From Thalassobellus sp050294475 (GTDB lineage Bacteria; Bacteroidota; Bacteroidia; Flavobacteriales; Flavobacteriaceae), in the NCBI GenBank assembly GCA_050294475.1, contig JBNKOE010000023.1, forward strand, positions 226,854 through 290,853: a stretch of 64,000 bases of DNA. Reading direction: 5' to 3'. The translations under genes and the position numbers were made by a program. The notes beneath the pieces were generated by a model. That model saw only the letters and a program-made list of their open reading frames with translations, had not been told where the DNA came from and made no database searches. Positions 53,904 through 62,789 of this stretch are shown one piece after another. The stretch's first letter is position 1, and each line of letters starts with the position of its first letter.

Positions 53904-54427
53904 TAGTTTTTTTAAATGTTTTTTTAAAACAAGAGACTTATTATTAATAAGTAAATGAATCGAGCTGGTGAAGTAACAAATGATAATTCTTCAATAAGAA
54001 GTATACTTATATATTTTAAAGTTAGAGGTGTATACCTAGGAGCAAGTTATTAACAAGAATAGAATGAGTAAAACTAGATTCATAAGATATTATAGTTGTA
54101 TTTTAATATTTTGTTATATAGTTGTTAGGTTAATATATCCAAACTCTTTAACAACTTCATCAAGGAATTTATTAGTAACAAATACTAATATAAATGGAAG
54201 ATTATTGCTAATTGCATAAAAAGAGTTTGATGAAACAACTAAGTTGTTAAAGTTGACTATTGTAAAATTAACATTACTAATGGTTTATATTCTTAAAATA
54301 AATAACGAGTTAAAAAAATAATGATAACTAAATAGGCTTTAATAATTCAACAGAATCTAAATAGCTTTACTTTTTATAAAATTGAAAAGTAGTTTTTTAA
54401 ATTAATGATAGGACATTTAAATAAAGA
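53904..54427. other. 524-bp non-coding stretch upstream of the GH30 gene
   Basis: No supported gene. CTTTAACAACTT (54146-54157) is the exact reverse complement of AAGTTGTTAAAG (54241-54252), and AAACTCTT (54141) pairs with AAGAGTTT (54221). Two alternative stems of a folded leader are therefore possible. An ATG at 54064 opens only a 51-codon hydrophobic frame without family resemblance. Confidence 0.4.
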
Positions 54428-56047
54428 ATGAGTAATTTAAACATACATATTAAATCTTTAGGTCTCTTTTTTTGTTTGTCTGTTTTTTTGTTTTTGGGAT
54501 GTTTAGAAATTAAATCTCAAAATCATATTGCAGATGCTTTAAACGATGTTGAAGATGTTTTAGAAATTGAATTAAATACAAAAAAAACTTTTCAAACTAT
54601 AAAAAACTTTGGAGCTTCTGATGCTTGGTCAACTCAATTTGTAGGTCGTTTTTGGTCTGATGACGTTAAAGACAAAATAGCTACACTATTATTCAGTTCT
54701 TTAAATAAATCAGATGGGAGTCCAGAAGGGATTGGGTTAACAGCATGGAGATTTAATATTGGAGCAGGCAGTGCAGAACAAAACGCTAGTAGTTTAATAA
54801 ATGATGAATGGAGAAGAACAGAAAGTTTTTTAATAGATGATAATCAAACTTATAATTGGAATAAACAATCAGGACAATTATGGTTTCTAAAAGAAGCAAA
54901 AAAGAGAGGTGTTAATACATTTATTGGATTTGTAAATAGTCCTCCTGTTTTTTATACTAAAAATGGGAAAGCATTTTCAAACAATGGACTTTCATCTAAT
55001 TTACAAGTTGAAAATTATAAAAAATTCGCCAATTTTTTGACTGAAGTTGTAAAAGGAGTTGAATCTAAAACAGGAGTTGTTTTTGATTATATAAGCCCAT
55101 TTAATGAACCTCAATGGAAATGGGAATGTTGCAAACAAGAAGGAACACCATGGAATAATGATGAAATATTTAATGCTGTAAAAGAAATAGATATTGCCTT
55201 TAAAAACAGTAATATACCTTCTAAAATAGAAATTACTGAGGCAGCTAAAATTAACTATTTATATACACAAGAAGGAATGCCTAGTAGAGGAAAACAAACT
55301 GATTATTTTTTTAATAAGAAATCGGCTAGTTATGTTGGGAATTTAAATTCAATATCAAAAAAAATAGTAGGGCATAGTTATTTTTCTACTTGGAATATAG
55401 ATATATTAATAGATTCAAGAGAAGCATTAAATAATGAAATAAAGAGTTTAGGTACTTCTTTAGAGTATTGGATGACCGAATACTGTATTTTGGAAGATAA
55501 TAAATTAATAAAAGGTAATGGCAGAGATTTAGGAATTAATCCTGCATTATATTTAGCAAGAGTTATTCATTCAGATTTAGTTTTTGCAAATGCTTCTGCG
55601 TGGCATTGGTGGTTGGCTATTAGTCCATATAATTATAAAGATGGATTAATTTATATTGATAAAAACAAGTATGGTGGTAACTATTATGATTCTAAAATGT
55701 TATGGGCTCTTGGACATTTTTCCAGATTTATTAAACCAGAAATGAAGCGAATTTCTATTTCTAGATTAGATAATAAAACGGCTAAACAAACTATTACAGG
55801 TCTTGTGCAATCTGCTTATATGTCTGATGATGAAATTGTAATTGTTTTTGTCAATCAATTAAATCAAAATAAAAAGGTGAAAATTTTTGGAATACCAGAA
55901 GGATACAAATCCATGGAAGTATATCAAACAACAAATGTGAAAAATATTAATTTAAAGAAAGTAGAATCTTTAAATGTTAATCAAACGTTTAATATTCCTG
56001 AAAAATCTTTAATGACTTGTGTTTTAAGGAAAAAACATAGTATCTAA
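54428..56047 (+). CDS. GH30-family glycoside hydrolase (endo-beta-1,6-galactanase-like)
   Basis: The 539-residue protein has a signal peptide with a Cys (LFLGCLEIKSQ), possibly a lipoprotein. The GH30 clan A barrel shows FGASDAWSTQFVG, FVNSPPVFYTKNGKAF, acid/base Glu227 (ISPFNEPQW) and nucleophile Glu351 (YWMTEYC). A C-terminal beta domain (~450-535) follows. Overall pattern and the SPP/FYTKNG block are closest, in my memory, to beta-1,6-galactanases of GH30 rather than to xylanases of GH30_8, but the subfamily cannot be fixed. It heads a group of three enzymes at the right end of the PUL. Confidence 0.85.
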   Translation: MSNLNIHIKSLGLFFCLSVFLFLGCLEIKSQNHIADALNDVEDVLEIELNTKKTFQTIKNFGASDAWSTQFVGRFWSDDVKDKIATLLFSSLNKSDGSPEGIGLTAWRFNIGAGSAEQNASSLINDEWRRTESFLIDDNQTYNWNKQSGQLWFLKEAKKRGVNTFIGFVNSPPVFYTKNGKAFSNNGLSSNLQVENYKKFANFLTEVVKGVESKTGVVFDYISPFNEPQWKWECCKQEGTPWNNDEIFNAVKEIDIAFKNSNIPSKIEITEAAKINYLYTQEGMPSRGKQTDYFFNKKSASYVGNLNSISKKIVGHSYFSTWNIDILIDSREALNNEIKSLGTSLEYWMTEYCILEDNKLIKGNGRDLGINPALYLARVIHSDLVFANASAWHWWLAISPYNYKDGLIYIDKNKYGGNYYDSKMLWALGHFSRFIKPEMKRISISRLDNKTAKQTITGLVQSAYMSDDEIVIVFVNQLNQNKKVKIFGIPEGYKSMEVYQTTNVKNINLKKVESLNVNQTFNIPEKSLMTCVLRKKHSI

Positions 56048-56112
56048 TTTCAGGATTAGAAGGATTTTTTTTATATAATGAGTTATATTTATACACAAAA
56101 AAATAAATTATA

Positions 56113-58269
56113 ATGATTAATCAAAATAAAATAAATTTTAAATATTTTTTGCTTTTTGTATTTACAATTAGTTTAATATCCTCCTGTAATACAAATTCTG
56201 ATATTGAAAATAATTTTGAAAATTATCTGTTTGCTTATTTTATAGGAAATAATACAGGACAAGAGTCTATACGTTTTGCGTTAAGTAATGATGGATATAA
56301 CTATTATTCATTAAATAATAATAATCCTGTTATAGATTCCAAAATTGTTAGTTCTTCAGGCGGTTTACACGATCCTCATATTTTAAGAAGCAATAATGGG
56401 AAAATATTTTATATGGTAGCTACCGATTTGTCTGTTCCAAGTCAAGGATGGAGTAACCAAGCCATGGTTTTATTAAAATCTAAAGATTTAATAAACTGGA
56501 CATCAAGTATTATAAATATACCCGAAACATTTCCTGAAGAGTTTGGAGGTGTAACTCGAGTTTGGGCGCCACAAACTATTTATGATGCCGATACTAACCA
56601 ATATATGCTGTATTGGTCAATGAAAACTGGTAATGATCCCGATAAAATTTATTATGCTTATGCTAATAAAGATTTTACAGAATTAAAAACCACGCCAAAA
56701 CAGTTGTTTTATAGTCCAAATAATACAGCATGTATTGATGGAGATATTATTTACAAAGACGAAAAGTTTTATTTATTCTATAAAAATGTAAGTCAAGGTG
56801 ATGGTATTAGACAAGCTATTTCCGATAAATTAACAGAAGGTTATGTGCAACAAGAAGGTTTTTTAGATAAAACAGATGAAGCCGTTGAAGGATCTAGTGT
56901 TTTTAAACTAATAAAATCAAACGAATATATCTTAATGTATGATATGTACATGAAAGGTAAATATCAATTTACAAAAAGTGAAGATTTAAAAGATTTTACA
57001 GTGATTGATGACGAAATATCAATGAATTTTAATCCAAGACATGGCTCTATAATACCAATAACTAAAGAAGAAACTGAACTATTATTTAAAAAATGGGGGA
57101 CAATTAGTAAATCGTCATTTTTAGGGTTTAATTCAGAAAAAATTAAAAAAAACAATGTTGTAATTAACGATGATAATGAGACTATTTATATTCCAGTAAA
57201 GCAAGGGACTGATTTAAAAAACTTTAATCCAGAAATTACTTTAATTCCTTGGGTTTCTGCACCACTAACAAAAACTCAAGATTTTTCTAAAGGAGCAGTT
57301 GATTACACAATTACTTCAGGAAATATTCAAAAAACATATAAAATAACGGCACATGTAGATAATAATCCTATTTTAGATGGTTTTTATGCCGATCCAGAGA
57401 TACTTTACTCTAACAAAACAAAAAAATATTATATATACCCTACAAGTGATGGATTTGCAGATTGGTCTAGTACTTATTTTAAAGCTTTTTCTTCAGAAAA
57501 CTTGGTTAATTGGAAAGATGAAGGTGTAATTATTGATTTAGAGAAAGATGTTTCTTGGGCAAATCGAAATGCTTGGACACCTACAGCAATAGAAAAGAAA
57601 ATAAATGGTGAGTATAAATATTTTTATTATTTCACTGCCGAGCAAAAAATAGGTGTAGCTGTTTCAAATAATCCAGCAGGACCTTTTATTGATTCTGGTA
57701 AGCCATTAATTTTTAACAAGCCTGAGGGAGTTAAATGGGGATTAGAGATAGGTCCTGATGTGTTTACAGATCCTGTTTCGGGTAAAAACTATTTGTATTG
57801 GGGTAATGGTTATATGGCATGTGGAGAATTAAATAACGATATGGTTTCTATTAAAAACAAATCCATAAAAATAATGACACCAAATAATAGTTTTAGACAA
57901 GGTACAGAAGTGTTTTATAGAAAAGGAAAATATTATTTTTTATGGTCTGAGGAAGATACAAGAAGTCCAGATTACAGGGTTAGTTATGCGATATCTGCAT
58001 CACCAACAGGGCCTTTAGTTATTCCTGAAAATAATATAATTCTAGAAAAAAAATCTGAAGATGGTATTTATGGTACAGGCAATAATAGTGTTATCCAAGT
58101 TCCTAATACTGATACTTGGTATATTGTTTATCATCGTTTTAATAGGCCTAATGGAATTACCATGGGGTATCTAGCTGGTTTTAATAGAGAGGTATGTATT
58201 GATAAATTAGAATTTAATACAGATGGCACTATAAAACCAGTGATTCCAACTGTTACAGGTATAAATTAG
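56113..58269 (+). CDS. Lipoprotein with two GH43 domains, second one lacking the acid Glu
   Basis: The 718-residue protein starts with a lipoprotein signal (LISSC). GH43 domain 1 (~35-330) has LHDPHIL, CIDGDII and AVEGSSVF, a full triad. Domain 2 (~415-715) has YADPEI and PDVFTD, but the acid position reads RQGTEVFY with Gln596 where the paralogue at 35156-38782 has Glu. Domain 2 may thus be a binding or inactive module. Overall it is a shortened version of the paralogue without LamG, Ig and T9SS parts. It is 65 bases downstream of GH30 and 4 bases before the next gene. Confidence 0.88.
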   Translation: MINQNKINFKYFLLFVFTISLISSCNTNSDIENNFENYLFAYFIGNNTGQESIRFALSNDGYNYYSLNNNNPVIDSKIVSSSGGLHDPHILRSNNGKIFYMVATDLSVPSQGWSNQAMVLLKSKDLINWTSSIINIPETFPEEFGGVTRVWAPQTIYDADTNQYMLYWSMKTGNDPDKIYYAYANKDFTELKTTPKQLFYSPNNTACIDGDIIYKDEKFYLFYKNVSQGDGIRQAISDKLTEGYVQQEGFLDKTDEAVEGSSVFKLIKSNEYILMYDMYMKGKYQFTKSEDLKDFTVIDDEISMNFNPRHGSIIPITKEETELLFKKWGTISKSSFLGFNSEKIKKNNVVINDDNETIYIPVKQGTDLKNFNPEITLIPWVSAPLTKTQDFSKGAVDYTITSGNIQKTYKITAHVDNNPILDGFYADPEILYSNKTKKYYIYPTSDGFADWSSTYFKAFSSENLVNWKDEGVIIDLEKDVSWANRNAWTPTAIEKKINGEYKYFYYFTAEQKIGVAVSNNPAGPFIDSGKPLIFNKPEGVKWGLEIGPDVFTDPVSGKNYLYWGNGYMACGELNNDMVSIKNKSIKIMTPNNSFRQGTEVFYRKGKYYFLWSEEDTRSPDYRVSYAISASPTGPLVIPENNIILEKKSEDGIYGTGNNSVIQVPNTDTWYIVYHRFNRPNGITMGYLAGFNREVCIDKLEFNTDGTIKPVIPTVTGIN

Positions 58270-58273
58270 ACTT

Positions 58274-61039
58274 ATGAAAAAAATAACTCAATTTTCTTTA
58301 TGTATTTTATTTTTTGTGTTTGGATTGTCACAAATTAATTCTCAAACAAGTACAAGTAGCAATTTAGTTGTACAACCAACTGCAGATAGATCAATATTTT
58401 ATAACGTTTCAGATACAGGAGTGTCTAAACCTATTATTTGGGGATTAGATTTAGCGTGGTTAAGTGAATCTAACATTAAACGAGGCATAGCATTTATGGG
58501 AGCGGAACATATAGATTTAGTGAGGTCTTCATTTACACCAACCTCTGCACTAGTTAATGGAGAACTTCAAACAGCTGAGCTTAATACATTAAATGAACGA
58601 TTAGATATTCTTGATTTACTACCCAACATAGATGTCGCTTTAAATTGTGACCACCCGAGTGTTGATCCTTATTTTAAAGGTAATGCTGTAAATTGGGCAA
58701 AACTTATTGAAGTAACAGCAAGATATCATGTAGATAGAGGTCATAATATCGTTTCTGTGGCTCCATTTAATGAACCCGATTACACAGCTACAGGGCAAGG
58801 TACTATTTCAGATTTTTACAATATTGCAGGGGAGTTGAAAGCAAATTCTTATTTTGATAACATCCGTATTTCTGGTGGTAACACTCTTAATACAGACCAA
58901 GCTTTAGTTTGGTATACACCTTTAAAAGATAGGTTGGATGAGGGTAACACCCATCAACTTGCGGGTAGTTTTAATAATTATGTCTCGTTTTATGAAACCG
59001 TAAAGGCAAATGGTGATCATTGTACTAATGATGAATTACATAACGTAATGGAAGCTATGGTTGGCGTTGAATATGGTTTACAAACTGGTATATGGTGGGG
59101 TACAGCAGAACTAGCTCGTGGTGAGTTTGTATACGCTTCTGATGGTGTGCGATTAGGTTATGCAGAGCATCGAAATAACTGGACTGCCGCGGCAGTTTAT
59201 CGTAATCCAGATGGAAAAGTAGAGGCTTTTGGAGGCACATCAGAAAGACAAGCTGTTACAACAACGTATCGATTTATATCAAAAGACAAGAATGTTTATT
59301 ATGATGGTCATGGGCCTCAAAGAGAATACACTATGGTTTTACCTGGAGGAAATGGGTATCAAAATGGACAAACAAACGCAGAAAATGTAGTAAATATAAC
59401 TTGGGGAGATGATATTCAACCAGTTATTGATGGAAGATATATTTTAGTTAACCGCAGTAGTGGTAAGGTTATGGAAGTTGAAAATGGATCTATTAATGCA
59501 GGTGCTAATCTTAGACAAGGAACAAATATAGGAGCAAATTATCAACAATGGAATGTTACGCCGGTAAGTTCTCGTGTGGGAGGTGATTTTAGTTATTTCA
59601 CATTTACCGCTGTAAATAGTGGAAAATCACCAGATATTTTAAATTTCTCATTAGATAATGGTGGTAATATTATTGTTTGGGATGATGTGAAAAGCGGAAA
59701 TCAACAATGGTATTTAGATTATGCTGAAGATGGTTGGTTTTATATTAGAAGCAGGCATAGTGCTAAATGTATGCAAGCAAGTGGCACAAATAATATTTTT
59801 CAATGGGAAAAAACAAATAATACAAATCAACAATGGCGTTTTCTTCCTGTTGACTCTCCAGTCGAGTTTAATGCACCAAATCCCCCAACTAATCTAGTGG
59901 CTACTGGTAATTCAGAATCTATTACACTTAATTGGAATGCTAACACTGAAAGTGATTTATCAGGTTACACAGTTTTTAGATCGGAAACTGCAGGAGGAAT
60001 TTACAGTACCATTGCTCGTAATGTTACAACAACCTCTTTTGTTGATAATACTACAACCATGGGAGGTGAGTACTTTTATAAAATTAAAGCTGTAGATTAT
60101 TCTTTAAACAGTTCGTCGTATTCTAATGAAGTTTCTGCTACTGCCAATGAAGCAAATACTCTTCTAGCTCATTTTGAGTTTGAACAAAATATTTTAGACA
60201 CTTCTATAAATTTAAATCATTTGGCATCATCAGGTACAATATCGTATCAAACTGGAGAAATAGGTTCAGAATCCATAACTTTTAATGGTTCAAATACTTT
60301 TTTACAATTACCTCCAGACATAGCTAATCAAGAAGAAATTACAGTAGCAACATGGGTATATTGGAATGGTGGTAATATTTGGCAACGTATTTTTGACTTT
60401 GGAAATAGTCAAAATGAATATATGTTTATGACTCCCAGTTCTGAGTCTGGAAATCTTCGGTTTGCAATTAACAGAGGAGCCGGTGAAGAAACATTAAATG
60501 CATCTAACCCTTTACCAACTAACCAATGGTCGCATGTAGCATTAACAATAGGAGCTTCAAGTGTAAGCTTATATGTTAATGGGGAGTTAGTAGATGAATC
60601 TAACTCGATTTTAGCAAGACCAATAGATTTCAAACCAATATTAAATTATATTGGTAAAAGTCAATTTTCAGATCCATTATTAAATGCTAGGCTTGATGAT
60701 TTTAGAATATATAATTATGCATTAAATGCACAGGATATAGCTAAATTGTACAACAAAGAATCACTTTCTATTGAAAATTGTAAAAATAATTGTGTAAACG
60801 GTTTATCTTTATGGCCAATACCAGCAAATGATGTTTTACATTTTAACTTTAAAAACAATAACAGTCTTTTAACTTCAATTGATATATTTGATATAAATGG
60901 ACGATTATTACTAAATGAAAACTTTATAAATAGTAATGAAGGAAAATTTGATGTTTCAATATTGCCTTCTGGCTTATATATAATTAAGTTAAATCAAGGA
61001 GTGCAATCAATAACAAAGAAACTTCTAATAAAACATTAG
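58274..61039 (+). CDS. T9SS multidomain protein: GH30-like barrel, ricin lectin, Fn3, LamG
   Basis: The 921-residue protein has a signal peptide (FGLSQINSQ). Residues ~30-380 are TIM-barrel-like (IIWGLDLAWLSESNIKRGI, VDVALNCDHPSVDP-like strand, SVAPFNEPDY with Glu167 as likely acid/base). A ricin-type beta-trefoil follows (~390-530: QQWNVTP, NQQWYLD, NQQWRFLP). Next come an Fn3 domain (~535-625), a LamG domain (~630-820) and a T9SS sorting tail (~840-921, LWPIPANDVLHFNF). The barrel resembles clan A glycoside hydrolases, but the exact family and nucleophile are not identified. It follows the GH43 lipoprotein by 4 bases, so the two are surely cotranscribed. Confidence 0.85.
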   Translation: MKKITQFSLCILFFVFGLSQINSQTSTSSNLVVQPTADRSIFYNVSDTGVSKPIIWGLDLAWLSESNIKRGIAFMGAEHIDLVRSSFTPTSALVNGELQTAELNTLNERLDILDLLPNIDVALNCDHPSVDPYFKGNAVNWAKLIEVTARYHVDRGHNIVSVAPFNEPDYTATGQGTISDFYNIAGELKANSYFDNIRISGGNTLNTDQALVWYTPLKDRLDEGNTHQLAGSFNNYVSFYETVKANGDHCTNDELHNVMEAMVGVEYGLQTGIWWGTAELARGEFVYASDGVRLGYAEHRNNWTAAAVYRNPDGKVEAFGGTSERQAVTTTYRFISKDKNVYYDGHGPQREYTMVLPGGNGYQNGQTNAENVVNITWGDDIQPVIDGRYILVNRSSGKVMEVENGSINAGANLRQGTNIGANYQQWNVTPVSSRVGGDFSYFTFTAVNSGKSPDILNFSLDNGGNIIVWDDVKSGNQQWYLDYAEDGWFYIRSRHSAKCMQASGTNNIFQWEKTNNTNQQWRFLPVDSPVEFNAPNPPTNLVATGNSESITLNWNANTESDLSGYTVFRSETAGGIYSTIARNVTTTSFVDNTTTMGGEYFYKIKAVDYSLNSSSYSNEVSATANEANTLLAHFEFEQNILDTSINLNHLASSGTISYQTGEIGSESITFNGSNTFLQLPPDIANQEEITVATWVYWNGGNIWQRIFDFGNSQNEYMFMTPSSESGNLRFAINRGAGEETLNASNPLPTNQWSHVALTIGASSVSLYVNGELVDESNSILARPIDFKPILNYIGKSQFSDPLLNARLDDFRIYNYALNAQDIAKLYNKESLSIENCKNNCVNGLSLWPIPANDVLHFNFKNNNSLLTSIDIFDINGRLLLNENFINSNEGKFDVSILPSGLYIIKLNQGVQSITKKLLIKH

Positions 61040-61084
61040 CAAAAATTGAATAATAATATTTTTATATTTGATGTTAGATTAAAT

Positions 61085-61141
61085 AAAAACCCTGTAAATA
61101 TGTGGTTTACAAGGCTTTTTGTGGAGTCGGAGACAACGACC
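61085..61141. other. Terminator-like hairpin next to a tRNA-3'-end-like sequence
   Basis: CCTGTAAAT...GTTTACAAGG forms an imperfect stem with flanking A and T runs (61085-61120), fitting a terminator for the PUL enzyme operon. The adjoining GTGGAGTCGG (61121-61130) read on the minus strand is CCGACTCCAC, like the acceptor end of a tRNA, but the T arm and the rest of a tRNA are not present. It may be a leftover of an integration or deletion event. Confidence 0.4.
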
Positions 61142-61249
61142 AGAAAATGAACTTTCTAGTGTTTATAAGCCATCCGAAAGGCACCATTTTTAATGGTCAC
61201 CGAATTGGTCTCGATTTAACAAACTTTAACATTTTGTTTTTATTATTAA

Positions 61250-61468
61250 GGCCAAAGGCAACCAAAACTATTCAAAGTTAATTTTGAAATTCACGATTTA
61301 CTAATTGTAAATAAAATTGGAATTGTATATGTTCATGTTTTAATTGTGTCCAAGAATAATGAACCTATATTAATAGCATGTGATAATTATTTGAACCGTG
61401 GAATTGACCATGTTTTAGTGGGTATGAGAAATACTAAATATGTCGATAACTTGTTAGGTTTATTATGA
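61250..61468 (+). pseudogene. Truncated ORF upstream of the TonB-C-like gene
   Basis: A 72-codon frame with no plausible start follows a TAA at 61247-61249 and ends in TGA within the start of the next gene (ATGA overlap). It encodes a coherent beta-rich sequence (VNFEIHDLLIVNKIGIVYVH, EPILIACDNYLNRGIDHVLV). The ATGA coupling suggests this was the preceding gene of an operon whose 5' part is lost. I recognise no family. Confidence 0.35.
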
Positions 61469-61974
61469 AGAAAGCTCTAAATATAGTTTTAGTAAGTAGT
61501 TTTTTGATATTTTTATTATTAATTTTTTGGATAGTTTATTTAATGAAAAATAGTGTTGGAGATATTGGGTATGATTCAAACATAGACAATAAGTCTTTTA
61601 TTGTTTGTGATGAAAGTAGAATTTTTCAATATTATTCCGTTGGCACAAGTTATATTGGAGAAAGAAAGGCTATTAGAGAAGAGATTTTTAATTATTTAAA
61701 GGATAAAAACTTTACTCTAGATAATAAGTCAGCTTATATTACATTCAGGTTTATTGTTAATTGTAATGGGCAACCTGGGAGGTATAGATTTAAAATAGTA
61801 GATAGCAATTTTAAAAAAATAGATTTAGCCAAAGGAGAAATAATTAAATTGAAAAATGCTGTGATGAGTTTGAAAAATTGGAAAGCAGGAACTATAGAGA
61901 ATAAAAATTCGGTAGATAGCTATGCCCAAATCAATTTTAAAATTGAGAATGGAAAAATTAAAGACATTTTTTAA
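61465..61974 (+). CDS. Membrane-anchored protein with TonB-C-like domain
   Basis: The 169-residue protein has one N-terminal membrane helix (IVLVSSFLIFLLLIFWIVYL). Its periplasmic part has the sequence AYITFRFIVNCNGQPGRYRF followed by an AVMSLKNWKAG helix and a final strand (SYAQINFKIENGKI), a pattern reminiscent of TonB C-terminal domains. It lacks the proline-rich linker of true TonB, so it may be a small periplasmic partner protein. It is 2 bases upstream of the first TPR gene. Confidence 0.6.
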   Translation: MKKALNIVLVSSFLIFLLLIFWIVYLMKNSVGDIGYDSNIDNKSFIVCDESRIFQYYSVGTSYIGERKAIREEIFNYLKDKNFTLDNKSAYITFRFIVNCNGQPGRYRFKIVDSNFKKIDLAKGEIIKLKNAVMSLKNWKAGTIENKNSVDSYAQINFKIENGKIKDIF

Positions 61975-61976
61975 AT

Positions 61977-62789
61977 ATGAGAAAGTTCTTTGCTGTTTTA
62001 AAAATTGTTTTCTCTTCATTATTTTTATTAGGGATTATATTGATTTTCTATACCTTATTCTTCATGCCAAAAGAAAAAAGGTTTGTTTATGCTGAAAATC
62101 TTCAAGGACTTTTTTTTTCTCAAAAAGTATTTGATATTTTAATTTCTCAATACCCTAATTATTCTGACGCTTATTTTGAAAAATCTGTAGCATTTAATAA
62201 AAGAGGAAATTATGAAAAAGGTTTCGGGTTATTAGATAAAGCTGTGGAGCTCGACCCTAAATCACATTTAGGGTATAGAGGTTGGCTTAAATTACATAAA
62301 TTAAAAGATTATCAAGGGTGTATAGAAGATTTAACTTTATTAGACTCATTAACTCCTAACCATGTGGATGCTCCTTGGGGTGAAAATATCCATTATCTCC
62401 TTGGATTGTCTTATAAAGGAATTAAAAATTACGACCTTGCTTTAACTGAATTTAACAAAAATCTAAAGACAGAAAAAGATTCTTCTTGGGTAAATTCAAA
62501 CCTATTTTTATACAAGGGTATTATATATAACAACTTAGAAGAATTTGATTTGGCTATTGATAACTTCAATGCATGCTTAAAAAACAATAGAGACAACTCA
62601 GCTGAAGCCTATTTTCATAAAGGTCTTAGCTACAGTAAAATTGGTTTATTAGACAGTGCTAGAATATGTTTTCGGAAGTCGAAATTGATTTTTGAAAAGG
62701 GATATAAAAACAAGAATGTCTATAATGAAATTCAGGACGAACTATACCTAAAAGATATCTTATCAGCTATTGAAAGGATAGATGAGTAG
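61977..62789 (+). CDS. Membrane-anchored TPR protein
   Basis: The 270-residue protein has an N-terminal membrane helix (IVFSSLFLLGIILIFYTLFF). TPR units follow: SDAYFEKSVAFNKRGNYEKG, FGLLDKAVELDPKSHLGYRG, HYLLGLSYKGIKNYDLALTE, and AEAYFHKGLSYSKIGLLDSA. It overlaps the next gene by 8 bases. It is closely related to that neighbour in sequence, so the two are a tandem duplication. The function is unknown; TPR proteins mediate protein contacts. Confidence 0.75.
   Translation: MRKFFAVLKIVFSSLFLLGIILIFYTLFFMPKEKRFVYAENLQGLFFSQKVFDILISQYPNYSDAYFEKSVAFNKRGNYEKGFGLLDKAVELDPKSHLGYRGWLKLHKLKDYQGCIEDLTLLDSLTPNHVDAPWGENIHYLLGLSYKGIKNYDLALTEFNKNLKTEKDSSWVNSNLFLYKGIIYNNLEEFDLAIDNFNACLKNNRDNSAEAYFHKGLSYSKIGLLDSARICFRKSKLIFEKGYKNKNVYNEIQDELYLKDILSAIERIDE

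Noticed and set aside
54064..54219. A 51-codon ORF starting ATGAGTAAAAC upstream of the GH30 gene
   Set aside because: Irregular composition, no recognisable motif and it overlaps the inverted-repeat region; most likely chance in AT-rich DNA.
61121..61141. A possible tRNA gene on the minus strand
   Set aside because: Only the acceptor-end-like CCGACTCCAC is present; no D arm, anticodon arm or complete T arm can be formed.
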